A stretch of 64,000 nt of DNA from Streptomyces luomodiensis (GCF_031679605.1 NZ_CP117522.1:8928001-8992000); one strand, 5' to 3'. Counted from the stretch's first letter, positions 7,806 through 19,569 are shown. The notes: generated from the letters alone by a model not told the origin. Program-made: numbers and translations.

Positions 7806-8498
7806 ATGGCTGAACAGATCATCGCCGCGTGTGACGGGGCATCGAAGGGAAACCCCGGGCCCGCGGCCTGGGCATGGGTCATCGGCGGCACCGATGGAGC
7901 GGTGGAGCGCTGGGAGGCCGGGCCACTGGGCACCGCGACCAACAACGTGGCCGAACTCACCGCGCTGCAGCGGCTGTTGGAGTCCACCGACGCGGTCGTG
8001 CCGCTACAGGTGCGGATGGACTCCCAGTATGCGATGAAGGCGGTCACCACATGGCTGCCCGGATGGCGGAAGAAGGGGTGGAAGACCGCATCGGGATCGC
8101 CGGTGGCCAACCGCGAGCTGGTGAAGCGTATCGATGAGCTCTTGGGCGGCCGCACGGTGGAATTCGTCTATGTGCCGGCCCACCAGATCGACGGTGACCC
8201 GTTCAACGCGGCCGCCGACCGGGCGGCCAGCCACACGGCCCGCACACAGCAGCCCGCGGGCACCTCGCTCGGCTCCGCCCTGCCACCCCCCGAGGGCCCG
8301 ACGGCGACGCGCCCGGCGGGCCGCGGTGGCGCGGCGCGCTCGCGCACGACGACGGCACAGCGGGGGAGGGGCGCCCGCTCGAAGGGGTCCATCAAGGCGA
8401 AGTTCCCCGGCCGGTGCCGCTGCGGCACGCCCTACGCCAAGGGTGAAACGATCGTGAAGAACGCCGACGGCTGGGGCCATCCGTCCTGCGCCACCTGA
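7806..8498 (+). CDS. Ribonuclease HI-like protein with C-terminal Cys motif
   Basis: This 230-residue protein has an RNase H fold with all four acidic residues: D10 in AACDGASKGNPGP, E50 in NNVAELTAL, D72 in RMDSQYAMK and D138 in AADRAA, plus H126 in VPAHQ. It would cleave RNA in RNA:DNA hybrids. Residues about 145-195 are a low-complexity Arg/Ala/Thr linker. The tail (GRCRCGTPYAKGETIV...WGHPSCAT) has three Cys and one His that may bind zinc, which is unusual for minimal RNase HI but known as an appended module in actinobacteria. Confidence 0.85.
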   Translation: MAEQIIAACDGASKGNPGPAAWAWVIGGTDGAVERWEAGPLGTATNNVAELTALQRLLESTDAVVPLQVRMDSQYAMKAVTTWLPGWRKKGWKTASGSPVANRELVKRIDELLGGRTVEFVYVPAHQIDGDPFNAAADRAASHTARTQQPAGTSLGSALPPPEGPTATRPAGRGGAARSRTTTAQRGRGARSKGSIKAKFPGRCRCGTPYAKGETIVKNADGWGHPSCAT

Positions 8499-8570
8499 GG
8501 CCGGGCGCGGAAAGCGCCGCCGCGCCCGTCGTTTGGTGGTGAGTGCCTTCCGAGGTGTGTGCTCCCTCAC

Positions 8571-8648
8571 TTCTGGATCGATCGGTCCCGAAGTCGCTTG
8601 ACAGTCGAGTCCGGTCCGGGTGAATGTTCTGGCATGAACGATCCAGAA
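8571..8648. repeat. Perfect 10-bp inverted repeat spanning the MFS gene start
   Basis: TTCTGGATCG (8571-8580) and its exact complement CGATCCAGAA (8639-8648) are 58 bp apart. They flank the TTGACA box and the start codon of the MFS gene. They could be two half-sites for a looping repressor or a long-range RNA stem; the second arm is inside the coding sequence. Confidence 0.6.
8598..8633 (+). promoter_or_regulatory. Putative promoter for a leaderless MFS transcript
   Basis: A perfect -35 TTGACA at 8598-8603 is followed after 17 bp by a weak -10 (TGAATG at 8621-8626). Transcription would start near the ATG at 8634. No Shine-Dalgarno sequence is visible, which fits leaderless initiation. Confidence 0.45.
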
Positions 8649-9992
8649 TTGCTGTCGGGCAGTACGTCATGCCTGACCGCGGCGCCCGGCCCGGCCACCG
8701 TGGCACCCGCACAGTCGGTGGCGCCCGGCCGCCCGGCGGTCGCCGCACCCGACCCCCGCGGGGGTTCTGCCGGGCTGAGCCGGGCGACGGTGCTGCTGCT
8801 GTCGCTCGTGTGCGGCTCGGCGGTGGCCAACATCTACTACGCCCAGCCCTTGCTGCCCGTCATGGCGAAGGCGCTCGGGGTGTCCGAAGGGGCCGGTGGA
8901 CTGGTCGTCACCGCCTCGCAGATCGGCTATGCGCTCTCGCTGGCACTGCTGGTGCCCCTGGGCGATGTGCTCGAACGCCGCCGTCTGGTCAGCGTGTTGC
9001 TCGGACTCACCGCCGTGGCCCTGCTCGGCGCGGCCGCGTCCCCGTCGCTGGGGCCCCTGCTCGCCGCGATCGCCGCGGTGGGGGTGACATCGGCGGTGGC
9101 CCAGATCGTGGTGCCCATGGCCGCGTCGCTCGCCGCCGACCACGAACGCGGCTCGGTGGTGGGCACGGTGATGAGCGGTCTGCTCATCGGCATCATGTTC
9201 GCCCGCACCCTCGCCGGGCTGCTCGCCCAGATCGGCGGGTGGCAGCTGGTGTTTATCGTCGCGGCCGTCCTGATGGCCGTGCTGGCCGTCACCCTGCGCC
9301 TGGTCCTGCGCCCCGTACCGCCGCCGGAGCGCACGGCCTACCCCCGGCTGCTGCGCTCGGTACTCATGCTGGTGCGCACCGAGCCGCTGCTGCGCCGGCG
9401 CATGGGCCTGGCCGCGGTCGGGATGGGCTGCTTCACCATCCTGTGGACCGCGTCGTCGTTCCTGCTGGCCAACCCGCCGTACAACTACCGTCCCGCCGCC
9501 ATCGGCCTGTTCGGCCTGGCCGGGGTCGTCGGAGCTGTCGCCGCCGTCATCGCCGGCCGGCTCGCGGACCGCGGCCGTGGCCGTCAGGTGGTGACGGGCG
9601 GGCTGATCCTGCTGACCGGCAGCTGGGGTGTGCTCGCCGCCGCCGGCCTGGGCGGAGCGGCCGGTCTGACCGCGCTGATCGTCGGCATCATGGCGCTCAA
9701 CCTCGCCCAGCAGTCCCTGCTGATCAGCCACCAGAGCGCGATCTACCGCCGGGCCCCGCACGCCCGCAGCCGGGTGACGACCGCCCTCATGGTCTCCGCG
9801 TTCGTCGGCAGCGCCGCCTCCTCGGCGCTGACCGCACTGCTCTACCCGCTCCTCGGATGGACGGGCATGTGCGGCCTCGGCGCGCTGATCGCGCTGGCCG
9901 GGGTCGGCATCTGGATCCTCGAACTGCGCCGGCCCAGCCCCTCCGAGCCGCTCGCCGCTCCGTCGGCGGCCCAGGAGGACGACCGTGCCTGA
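8634..9992 (+). CDS. MFS transporter (drug/sugar exporter type)
   Basis: This 452-residue, 12-helix MFS protein has a long cytoplasmic Ala/Pro N-terminus (about 50 residues) before the first helix (SRATVLLLSLVCGSAVANIYY). The loop 2-3 motif A is seen as PLGDVLERRRLV, and a mid-loop repeat of it as GRLADRGRGRQVV. It resembles YnfM-type arabinose/drug exporters. The MBL-fold hydrolase gene begins 8 nt before its stop, so the two are coupled and may share a substrate, for example resistance by hydrolysis plus export. Confidence 0.85.
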   Translation: MNDPELLSGSTSCLTAAPGPATVAPAQSVAPGRPAVAAPDPRGGSAGLSRATVLLLSLVCGSAVANIYYAQPLLPVMAKALGVSEGAGGLVVTASQIGYALSLALLVPLGDVLERRRLVSVLLGLTAVALLGAAASPSLGPLLAAIAAVGVTSAVAQIVVPMAASLAADHERGSVVGTVMSGLLIGIMFARTLAGLLAQIGGWQLVFIVAAVLMAVLAVTLRLVLRPVPPPERTAYPRLLRSVLMLVRTEPLLRRRMGLAAVGMGCFTILWTASSFLLANPPYNYRPAAIGLFGLAGVVGAVAAVIAGRLADRGRGRQVVTGGLILLTGSWGVLAAAGLGGAAGLTALIVGIMALNLAQQSLLISHQSAIYRRAPHARSRVTTALMVSAFVGSAASSALTALLYPLLGWTGMCGLGALIALAGVGIWILELRRPSPSEPLAAPSAAQEDDRA

Positions 9993-10962
9993 GACCGCCG
10001 GCTGCCCCGTCCCGACGACTCTCCCTCATGAAAGGCCCCACACCGTGGTGACACCCGTAGGCAAGACCGATGCCGTGGCGGACGGTACGCGGGGCGGCGG
10101 CGCCGACGGCTCCGGGTCCCGGCTGCCGGGGCTCTGGCGGCGCACCATCGGCGAACTCACCCTGACCTATGTGCCCGACGCGGGCGTCGCCATGATCCCC
10201 ACGCGTGTCTACCCGCTCTCCACCCCACAGGACTGGGACGGGCACCGCACACATATGACCGGAGAGGGCCACCTGGCCATGGGATGCGGAGCGCTGCTCG
10301 TCGAGCGCGGAGCGACCCGCCTGCTCATCGACGCCGGCCACGGCTCCATTTCCGGCGAGGACGTGGAGCACTTTCAGCATGGGTTCGCCCATGTGCGGAC
10401 ACTGCCCGCGGCGCTGACCGAACTCGGCGTGGACCCCGCCGACCTGGAGATGGTCGCCTTCACCCACCTCCACGGCGACCACACCGGATGGGCCCGGCCC
10501 GACGCGGTCGAGGATCCACGGAGCCTGTTCACCACGGCACGGTGGATGGTCGGCGAGGGCGAACTGAAGGGCGCCGCCCTGGGAGACGGCCCGATACTGG
10601 CCGGCGGGGACGAACGGATCACGTTCGTCGCCGACGGAACCGAGATCGCCGACGGCGTCCGCGCCTGGTCCCTGCCCGGACACACCCCCGGGCACACCGC
10701 CTGGATCCTCGACACCGGCGACGGCCGGAGCATCGTGGCCTTCGGCGACGCCATGCACTCCCCGGTCCAGGTGCGGCACCCGGACTGGCGGGTGGTGCTG
10801 GACGCCCACCCGGACGAGGCCGAGAAGTCACGACGCCGTCTCATCGACCACCTCGCCCGGGACGGGGTCTTCGGTTTCGGTGTGCACTTCGCCGACCAGC
10901 AACTGGGAACGGTGGACGGCTCCGGGCGGTGGCGCCCGTGGTCCGACGAGACGACCGGGTAG
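9985..10962 (+). CDS. MBL-fold metallohydrolase
   Basis: The 325-residue metallo-beta-lactamase-fold protein has the zinc motif THLHGDHTGW (H-x-H-x-D-H), a second metal His in LPGHTPGHTAW, and the bridging Asp in VAFGDAMHSP. A basic/Gly-rich N-terminal stretch of about 45 residues precedes the domain. It resembles the AHL-lactonase/hydrolase branch, with a 'AGHG..' segment where the substrate lactone would lie, but substrate is not predictable. The GTG start with GGAGG just upstream overlaps the MFS stop. Confidence 0.82.
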   Translation: MPETAGCPVPTTLPHERPHTVVTPVGKTDAVADGTRGGGADGSGSRLPGLWRRTIGELTLTYVPDAGVAMIPTRVYPLSTPQDWDGHRTHMTGEGHLAMGCGALLVERGATRLLIDAGHGSISGEDVEHFQHGFAHVRTLPAALTELGVDPADLEMVAFTHLHGDHTGWARPDAVEDPRSLFTTARWMVGEGELKGAALGDGPILAGGDERITFVADGTEIADGVRAWSLPGHTPGHTAWILDTGDGRSIVAFGDAMHSPVQVRHPDWRVVLDAHPDEAEKSRRRLIDHLARDGVFGFGVHFADQQLGTVDGSGRWRPWSDETTG

Positions 10963-10975
10963 GTGCCGTGGCCCC

Positions 10976-11653
10976 TCAGGCGGAGGGTGCCTCGCCCGAC
11001 TCGGCCGTATCGGCGGCCGGGTCCGGGGTGGCGGGCGAGTAGAAGACCGACTTCTGCTGCTTGGTGCGGTGTGCCTGGCCCTTCGCGACGAGGGACTCGA
11101 GCGTGCTGCGCACGACCGTGGCCTTGATCTCGCGGTCCGGATGCGCCTGTGTGACGGCGGCGGTGATCTCGGCGGCGGAACGGGGCTCACCGTGCTGGGT
11201 GAGGTGGTCACGGACGAGATCCCGGAGCGTGGGCGCGTCCGCCTCCCGCGCCCGCTTGGCACGGCCGCTGCCCGGCTCCGCGCGCTTCCGCTTGCCGTTG
11301 GTGGCGTCGGCCTTCTTCTTCGCCTTGCGCGGCGCCGACGGTGCGGTGGACTTCGGCGCGGCGGACTCCGGCGCTGCGGACTCCGGCGCTGCGGACGCGC
11401 CGTTCGCGGCGCCGCTGGAGCCACCGTTCGCCGGTACGTCGGCGGTGGCGTCGTCACCAAGGGTCTGCCGCATGGTGAGCAGCAGCGCCCGGTTTTCCTC
11501 CAGTACCGCCAACTGCTCCCGCAGCGCTGCTATTTGGGAGCTGATACGTTCGTGCTCGGCGGTGTTGCGTTCCAGATCGGCGGCGACCTGAGCCGCGTAC
11601 TGGGACTTCAGGTTGGCATTGTCGGCAGAGGTGTCCACTACAAGCTCCCTCAT
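10976..11653 (-). CDS. Coiled-coil and winged-helix protein with Lys/Ala linker
   Basis: A 225-residue protein. Residues about 8-65 form a coiled coil (LERNTAEHERISSQIAALRE...). Residues 75-135 are low-complexity, with a repeated AAPESAAPESAAPKS and a basic KAKKKADATNGKRKRAEPG patch. The C-terminal part (about 140-205) looks like a winged helix: LRDLVRDHLTQHGEPRSAAE followed by a wing-like AHRTKQQKSVFYSP. It is probably a nucleoid or DNA-binding protein; function is unknown. ATG 11653 was taken, but GTG 11638 has a better-spaced AGGGAG and may be the true start. Confidence 0.65.
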   Translation of the reverse strand: MRELVVDTSADNANLKSQYAAQVAADLERNTAEHERISSQIAALREQLAVLEENRALLLTMRQTLGDDATADVPANGGSSGAANGASAAPESAAPESAAPKSTAPSAPRKAKKKADATNGKRKRAEPGSGRAKRAREADAPTLRDLVRDHLTQHGEPRSAAEITAAVTQAHPDREIKATVVRSTLESLVAKGQAHRTKQQKSVFYSPATPDPAADTAESGEAPSA

Positions 11654-11747
11654 CTGGGCGCATAACGTGTTGGTGCTGGATGGTACATGTGCGCCAATCC
11701 CACGTGACGCCGCCCTGCTGTGGAGTTGGACCGGAAAGGAACCACGG

Positions 11748-12857
11748 ATGACCTCGGACGCACGACCCATACGATCCGGCGCACACGCGACGGCGGGCCC
11801 GGCGGCGGACACACTCCCGGACACGATGCGCGCCGCGCGGTTCGACACGGCCGCGCGCACCCTGACGGTCGAGGAGGTACCGGTGCCCCGGCCGGGAGCG
11901 GGCGAGGTCCTGGTCAAGGTGGCCGCGTGCGGCATCTGCCAGTCGGACCTGAGCCAGCTCGACGGCCATATCGCGCCCCGGCTGCCGGTGGTCACCCCCG
12001 GACACGAGGCGTCGGGGGTGGTGGCGGCGGTGGGTGACACCGCCGGACACTGGAAGGCGGGCGACCGGGTGGTGCTGGGCGCGGGGAAGGCGTGCGGCAC
12101 CTGTTCCGCCTGCCGGTTCGGCGGTGGCACGAACACGTGTGAGAACCTCCAGGTGATGGCCTTCCACTACGACGGGGCCTGGGCCGAGTACGTACTGACG
12201 GACGCGACGACGCTCATCGCCGTGCCCGACTCCGTACCCCTGGAACACGCCGCCGTGCTCGCCGACGCCGTCTCCACCCCGTACGGCGCCATCGACACCG
12301 CCCAGTTGCGGTCCGCCGAATCCGTGGGCATCTGGGGGCTGGGGGGTCTGGGTACCCACCTCGTCCAGCTGACGCGCGTCTGCGGCGCGTCCCCGATCGT
12401 CGCCCTCGACCCCCTGCCCGCCGCGCGTGAGCGCGCGCTCGCGCTGGGCGCCGACTTCGCGCTCGACCCGACGGAGGAGGACACCCCGGCCAGGCTGAAG
12501 GAGATCACGGCGGGCAAGGGCCTGGACGTCGCCTTCGACTGCGTCGGCCGCGCCCCTGCCTTCACCCAGGCCGAGCGTGCCCTCGGCCACCGGGGCCGCC
12601 TGGTGCTCGTCGGCATCTCTCCCGACCCGCTGGCCGTGGGCCCGGAAATCCACTTCGTGCGCAACCGCCACACCGTGATCGGACACACCGGGTATCGCAT
12701 GGAACACCTGGAGGACCTGGTCGAACTGACGGCCCGGGGCCGCCTGGACATCTCCGGTTCGGTCAGCGCCGTCCTTCCCCTGGAGGACGTGCACGAGGGC
12801 ATCCGCCGGCTGCGTGAGCGGGAGGGCAACCCGATCCGCGTCCTGCTGCGGCCCTGA
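11748..12857 (+). CDS. Zinc-dependent alcohol dehydrogenase (MDR family)
   Basis: This 369-residue MDR dehydrogenase has a catalytic zinc site (C in ACGICQSDLSQLDGH, then GHEASGVV). The structural-zinc lobe has Cys residues in GKACGTCSACRFGGGTNTC, and the Rossmann motif is WGLGGLGTHLVQL. It would oxidise a primary or secondary alcohol with NAD(P). A roughly 26-residue N-terminal extension precedes the usual MRAARFD start; ATG 11827 is therefore an alternative, but GGAAAGGA supports 11748. It is divergent from the coiled-coil gene. Confidence 0.85.
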   Translation: MTSDARPIRSGAHATAGPAADTLPDTMRAARFDTAARTLTVEEVPVPRPGAGEVLVKVAACGICQSDLSQLDGHIAPRLPVVTPGHEASGVVAAVGDTAGHWKAGDRVVLGAGKACGTCSACRFGGGTNTCENLQVMAFHYDGAWAEYVLTDATTLIAVPDSVPLEHAAVLADAVSTPYGAIDTAQLRSAESVGIWGLGGLGTHLVQLTRVCGASPIVALDPLPAARERALALGADFALDPTEEDTPARLKEITAGKGLDVAFDCVGRAPAFTQAERALGHRGRLVLVGISPDPLAVGPEIHFVRNRHTVIGHTGYRMEHLEDLVELTARGRLDISGSVSAVLPLEDVHEGIRRLREREGNPIRVLLRP

Positions 12858-12894
12858 CCGCCCACGGCCGCCCCGGTCCACTCGGCGGGCGCCC

Positions 12895-12927
12895 GACACC
12901 GGCCGGGGCGAGACCCCGGCCGGTGTC
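12895..12927. terminator. Bidirectional stem-loop terminator
   Basis: A perfect 14-bp stem (GACACCGGCCGGGG / CCCCGGCCGGTGTC) with loop CGAGA lies between the convergent alcohol dehydrogenase and SGNH hydrolase genes. Confidence 0.85.
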
Positions 12928-12948
12928 CGCCTCAGGAGTACGGCTGCC

Positions 12949-13557
12949 TCAGGAGCCCGGCTGCTCGATCCACGCACGCCACTGCCCGGCGCCGACGAGT
13001 TCGGCCAGCCGCTGGTAGCCGCCCCTGCCCGGATGCGCACCGTCGCCGGCCAGGGCTTCCCGGGTCCAGACCGGGTCGTCGGCCAGTTCCAGGGTCGTGG
13101 CGATGAACGGGACGTGCTGTGACCGGCAGAGGGCGGCCATCTCGTCGGCGAGTGCCGCGGTACGCCGCAGATGCTCGCCGCCCGCGTCCACGACCGGCGG
13201 TGGGCCCACGACCAGTGGCGTGATGGCCTGCCGCCGGGCCTCCTCCAGGATCGAGGCCAGGTTCTCAACAGTGCGGGCCGCGCCGACGCGCACCGTGCCG
13301 TTCTCCTGGACCATGTCGTTGCTGCCGAAGGAGACGACGAGCCGGTTGTCGGAGCCGGGCAGGGTCCGCGGCAGGACCTCCTGCCAGCAGCGCCGCAGGA
13401 CGTCCTCGGAGGTGTCGCGCCTGATGCCCAGGTTGAAGGCGGTGATGTCGCCACCGGTGGCCTCCAGCACCCTGCCGACCCACCCCCGGTGTTCCGGGTC
13501 GCCGATCCCCTGGACGAAGGAGTCCCCGATGAAACAGATACGTATGGTTCCGCTCAC
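12949..13557 (-). CDS. SGNH/GDSL-type esterase or lipase
   Basis: The 202-residue hydrolase has block I as CFIGDSFVQGIGD with the nucleophile Ser, block III as SFGSNDM, and block V as DGAHPGRGGY (Asp and His of the triad). There is no signal peptide, so it is probably cytoplasmic. GTG 13557 was chosen because an earlier ATG (13608) would overlap the start of the divergent hydrolase. Substrate is unknown; family members de-esterify acyl or acetyl groups. Confidence 0.82.
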   Translation of the reverse strand: MSGTIRICFIGDSFVQGIGDPEHRGWVGRVLEATGGDITAFNLGIRRDTSEDVLRRCWQEVLPRTLPGSDNRLVVSFGSNDMVQENGTVRVGAARTVENLASILEEARRQAITPLVVGPPPVVDAGGEHLRRTAALADEMAALCRSQHVPFIATTLELADDPVWTREALAGDGAHPGRGGYQRLAELVGAGQWRAWIEQPGS

Positions 13558-13606
13558 TTGGGCGACCCTAGCGTCCGGGCGTGGGCCGTTCGCGTAGCCT
13601 CCGGTC

Positions 13607-14310
13607 ATGACTGATCACCGTTCGGTGGACCTGGGAGAAACGCGGCTGGCCTATCGGGTGTCCGGCCCACCGGACGCTCCGCCGCTGGTGCTGTTGCACG
13701 CTCTGGGGGAGAGCGCCGCCGACTGGGACGCGGTGGCGCCCGTCCTCGCCCAGAGCCTGCGGGTGTACGCCCTCGACCTTCGTGGCCACGGCAGGAGCGC
13801 TTGGCCGAAGGACTGCTCGCTCGAACTCATGCGGGCCGATGTGCTCGCGTTCATGGACGAGCTGGGACTTGGCCGGGTGGACCTGATCGGCCACTCGATG
13901 GGCGGGATCGTGGCCTACCTGCTCGCGTCGGCCCAACCGCGGCGGGTGGCGCGGCTGGTGCTGGAGGAGGCCGCGGTGCTGCGCCCCCGGCGGCCGGCCA
14001 CTCCGGCCAGGCCGGACGGCGAGCCGGCCTTCGACTGGGAGATGGCGCTGGCCATCAGGAAGCAGATCGACGACCCGGACCCGGCGTGGTCGGAGGGGCT
14101 CGACCGGATCACCGCCGCCACCCTGGTCGTGGCCGGTGGCGCACAGAGCCATGTGCCCCAGGAGGACGTCGCCGAACTGGCTCGCCGCATCCCCGGCGGA
14201 CGCATGGTCACCCTTCCCGTCGGCCACCTGGTCCACGCCGCGGAGCCCACGCTGTTCACGGCCGCGGTGGCGGCGTTCCTGGAGTCGGAGCCGGACGCCC
14301 GTCCCGCCCC

Positions 14311-14320
<10 letters not shown>
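13607..14320 (+). CDS. Alpha/beta-hydrolase
   Basis: The 237-residue alpha/beta hydrolase has the oxyanion segment LLHALGESAADW, the nucleophile elbow GHSMGG, and the catalytic His in PVGHLVHA near the C-terminus. The lid region is short. It resembles small esterases/haloperoxidase-like hydrolases. Its 3' end overlaps the convergent aconitase-like gene by 10 bp. No clear partner; it could belong to the catabolic island to the right. Confidence 0.8.
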
Positions 14321-17001
<2,681 letters not shown>

Positions 17002-17019
17002 GTTCCCCTGCCGTCGCGA

Positions 17020-17045
17020 TTGTATCTGTTTCGGATCGAGTACAA
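17020..17045. promoter_or_regulatory. GntR operator copy 1 (aconitase-like promoter)
   Basis: TTGTATC-N12-AGTACAA (17020-17026 and 17039-17045). On the minus strand the left arm includes TACAAT (complement of 17019-17024), a good -10 for the aconitase-like gene starting at 17001. It has the same architecture as copies 2 and 3. Confidence 0.6.
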
Positions 17046-17063
17046 ATCCCGGAGCCCGATGTC

Positions 17064-17092
17064 TTGACGCTCCGATCAGCTGTCTTCATATT
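17064..17092 (+). promoter_or_regulatory. Putative promoter of the ACS-type MFS gene
   Basis: TTGACG at 17064-17069 and CATATT at 17087-17092, 17 bp apart, with operator copy 2 starting inside the -10 box. Confidence 0.5.
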
Positions 17093-17116
17093 GTCTCAAG
17101 CCGCTTATTGATACAA
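17091..17116. promoter_or_regulatory. GntR operator copy 2 (MFS promoter)
   Basis: TTGTCTC-N12-GATACAA (17091-17097 and 17110-17116) covers the likely transcription start of the MFS gene. One arm has a single mismatch to the other. Binding here would block initiation. Confidence 0.65.
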
Positions 17117-17171
17117 CCGTCGCGCTATCGCGATGCACCTGCTCCCCCGATCGAGCCGTCTGGAGCTCCTC

Positions 17172-18524
17172 ATGGCGATCAATGTCGATCAGCGCGAGGC
17201 CACCGCGACGATGCGCACCGTCTCCCGGCGCATCCTCCCGTTCCTCTTCGTGCTCTACGTCGTCAACTACATCGACCGCGCGAACATCGGCTTCGCCGCC
17301 CTGCAGATGAACGAGGAACTGGGGCTCAGCAGCCAGGCGTTCGGCCTGGCCGCCGGCCTGTTCTTCTGGGGCTACTTCCTGTTCGAGGTGCCCAGCAACC
17401 TCGCCCTCGCCCGCTTCGGCGCCCGCCGCTGGATCGCCCGCATCCTGGTCAGCTGGGGCATCCTCGCCACCATCATGGCGTTCACCCACTCCGCGACGCA
17501 GCTGTACGTGCTGCGCTTCCTGCTCGGCGTGGCCGAGGCCGGCTTCTTCCCCGGCATCGTGGTCTACCTGACCTACTGGTTCCGCAAGAAGGAGGTCGCC
17601 ACCGCGACCGCGCTCTTCCTCACCGCGATCCCCGCCTCCTACATCCTCGCCGCCCCGCTCAGCGCGCTGATCATGGACCATGTGCACTGGTTCGGCCTCA
17701 GCGGCTGGCGCTGGATGTTCATCCTGGAGGGCGCCCCGGCCGTACTCCTGGGCATCGCCTGCTACTTCGTGCTGACCGAGCGGCCGGCCGACGCCACGTG
17801 GCTCACCGAGCGGCAGCGCGCCTGGCTGACGGCCGAGCTGGACCAGGAGCAGCAGGCCAATCCGCACGCCAGGAAGCTGAGCACGCTCAAGGTCATGGCC
17901 GACCCCAAGGTCCTGCTGCTGGCGGTGGTCTACTTCGTCTACCAGGCCGGCAGCCTCGGCGTCGGCTACTGGCTGCCGCAGATCGTCAAGGACTTCTCGG
18001 ACGGCCTCGGCAACACCGCGATCGGCTTCATCAGCGCCATCCCCTACATCGTCGCCGCCTTCGGCATGGTGTGGTGGTCGCGCCGCTCCGACCGGCTCGG
18101 CGAGCGCAAGCTCCACTCGGCCCTCCCGCTGGCGCTGGCCGCCGTCACCCTGATCGCGGCCGGCTTCACCCACTCACCCGTGCTCGGGCTGGCGATGATC
18201 GCGCTGTCGCTGACCGGCCTGTACGGCTTCAAGTCGCCGTTCTGGGCGCTGCCCACGCTCTTCCTGACCCGCTCCACCGCCGCGGTCGCGGTGGCGGTCG
18301 TCAACTCCATCGGCAACCTCGGCGGCTTCTTCGGCCCCTACGCCATCGGCTGGGCCAAGGACTCGACGGGCTCGGCCACCGGCGGGCTGATATTCCTCGG
18401 CGGCCTGGTCCTCGTCGCCTTCCTGCTCACCCTGGCGCTGCGCGTCGGTGGCGGAGCGGAGACCTCGGCCGGGCAGCCGGACACCGGTGAGGCATCGCCC
18501 ACGTCGTCGGTGCCGGCGCCGTAG
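17172..18524 (+). CDS. MFS transporter, anion:cation symporter (ACS) type
   Basis: A 450-residue, 12-helix carrier of the ACS family (phthalate, tartrate, glucarate, tricarballylate relatives). Signatures are VVNYIDRANIGFAALQMNEE in helix 1, FFWGYFLFEVPSNLAL (motif A region) and RFLLGVAEAGFFPGIVVYL. ACS carriers import organic anions with H+ or Na+. ATG 17172 has GGAG 7 nt upstream; an upstream ATG at 17133 would sit between the operator and the ribosome-binding site. Operator sharing ties it to the lactonase/aconitase/RraA set, suggesting uptake of their substrate. Confidence 0.88.
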   Translation: MAINVDQREATATMRTVSRRILPFLFVLYVVNYIDRANIGFAALQMNEELGLSSQAFGLAAGLFFWGYFLFEVPSNLALARFGARRWIARILVSWGILATIMAFTHSATQLYVLRFLLGVAEAGFFPGIVVYLTYWFRKKEVATATALFLTAIPASYILAAPLSALIMDHVHWFGLSGWRWMFILEGAPAVLLGIACYFVLTERPADATWLTERQRAWLTAELDQEQQANPHARKLSTLKVMADPKVLLLAVVYFVYQAGSLGVGYWLPQIVKDFSDGLGNTAIGFISAIPYIVAAFGMVWWSRRSDRLGERKLHSALPLALAAVTLIAAGFTHSPVLGLAMIALSLTGLYGFKSPFWALPTLFLTRSTAAVAVAVVNSIGNLGGFFGPYAIGWAKDSTGSATGGLIFLGGLVLVAFLLTLALRVGGGAETSAGQPDTGEASPTSSVPAP

Positions 18525-18542
18525 CCCCTGGCACCGAGAAGC

Positions 18543-18580
18543 CCGCCGGTTCCCGCGCTTTGCGTGGCGGGAACCGGCGG
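18543..18580. terminator. Stem-loop terminator between MFS and GntR genes
   Basis: A perfect 14-bp stem (CCGCCGGTTCCCGC / GCGGGAACCGGCGG) with a 10-nt loop lies between the convergent genes. Confidence 0.85.
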
Positions 18581-18595
18581 CCCTGCGCTGTGCGG

Positions 18596-19486
18596 CTATG
18601 CCCCGTGACCGGGTCCGGTCTTGATCTCCCGTACCGTGTCCAGGTGATGGTGCAGGAAGGCCGACGCCTCCTCGATGCGGCCGTCCTCGATCAGGTCCAG
18701 CAGGTGGAGGTGTTCGCGGGCCTGACGGGTCAGCCGGGAGCGGTCGATCTGGTGGCGGTACTCGATCAGCCGCCGCAGCCGGTTCTGCCGGCGTACGGCG
18801 TCCAGCAGGAACTGATTGCCCGAACAGCCCACCAGCATCTCGTGGAACGAGGCGTTGACCTGGAACAGCTCCGCCCGCGGCAGCAGCAGGATGTCCCCGT
18901 GCAGCAGGTCCTCCTGCTGCTGCCGGTGGCGCGCGAACGCCTCGGTGTCCACGGTGAAGCCCGGCTCCAGCAGGGCGGCCGACTCGACGATCATCCGGAA
19001 CCGGTAGCTCTGGGCGTGCGCCTCGACGGTGGCCATGACGTGCTGGAACTCCCAGCCACGGCCGCCGGTCTTGCGCCGGACCAGGTCCTCGGCCTCCATC
19101 CGCGCCAGCACCCGGCCGGCCTGGCGCGGCGTCAGCCGGTACCGGCGGCTGATGTCGGTCGCGGTGAACGAGCCGGTGAAACGGCCGCCGACATAGTCGT
19201 CGGCGATCTCGAAGTACGCCGCCTGCTCCACGTCCTCGCCGTCGGTCAGGTCCGGCCGGGTCAGGGCGCTCGCGTCACGGGCGAGGAAGAAGCCGCGGTT
19301 GGGGATCCGGTCCAGGATGCCGACGTCGGCCAGGAAGAGCATGGCCTTGCGCACCGGAGTACGGGAGACCTCCAGCGCGTCGGCCGCCCACTGCTCGGTG
19401 ACGTGCGCGCCCTCCGCCAGGCCGGTGCGACGCATCAGGTCCACCAGTCGGGTGGCGATGGAGGTGGTCAGGTTCGGGCGCGACAT
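18596..19486 (-). CDS. GntR-family regulator with two winged-helix domains and FCD domain
   Basis: A 296-residue regulator. Residues about 8-70 are a GntR winged helix (EGAHVTEQWAADALEVSRTP). Residues about 88-148 form a second winged helix (FTATDISRRYRLTPRQAGRV, wing GGRGWEFQ). Residues about 155-290 are an all-helical FCD ligand domain with metal-type residues in NASFHEML and REHLHLLDLI. FCD members sense organic acids. ATG 19486 has GCAGGGG upstream; TTG 19522 is less likely. The doubled DNA-binding module fits the wide N12 spacing of the operators at 17.0 and 21.1 kb, and it is the natural candidate repressor of this island. Confidence 0.85.
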   Translation of the reverse strand: MSRPNLTTSIATRLVDLMRRTGLAEGAHVTEQWAADALEVSRTPVRKAMLFLADVGILDRIPNRGFFLARDASALTRPDLTDGEDVEQAAYFEIADDYVGGRFTGSFTATDISRRYRLTPRQAGRVLARMEAEDLVRRKTGGRGWEFQHVMATVEAHAQSYRFRMIVESAALLEPGFTVDTEAFARHRQQQEDLLHGDILLLPRAELFQVNASFHEMLVGCSGNQFLLDAVRRQNRLRRLIEYRHQIDRSRLTRQAREHLHLLDLIEDGRIEEASAFLHHHLDTVREIKTGPGHGA

Positions 19487-19569
19487 CAGCCCCTGCGCTT
19501 GTCGAGGAGGACGGGACGGCAACGCCCCATCCTACGAGTAACGACCCGTCGTGCGAGTTCCGGGGAGCC

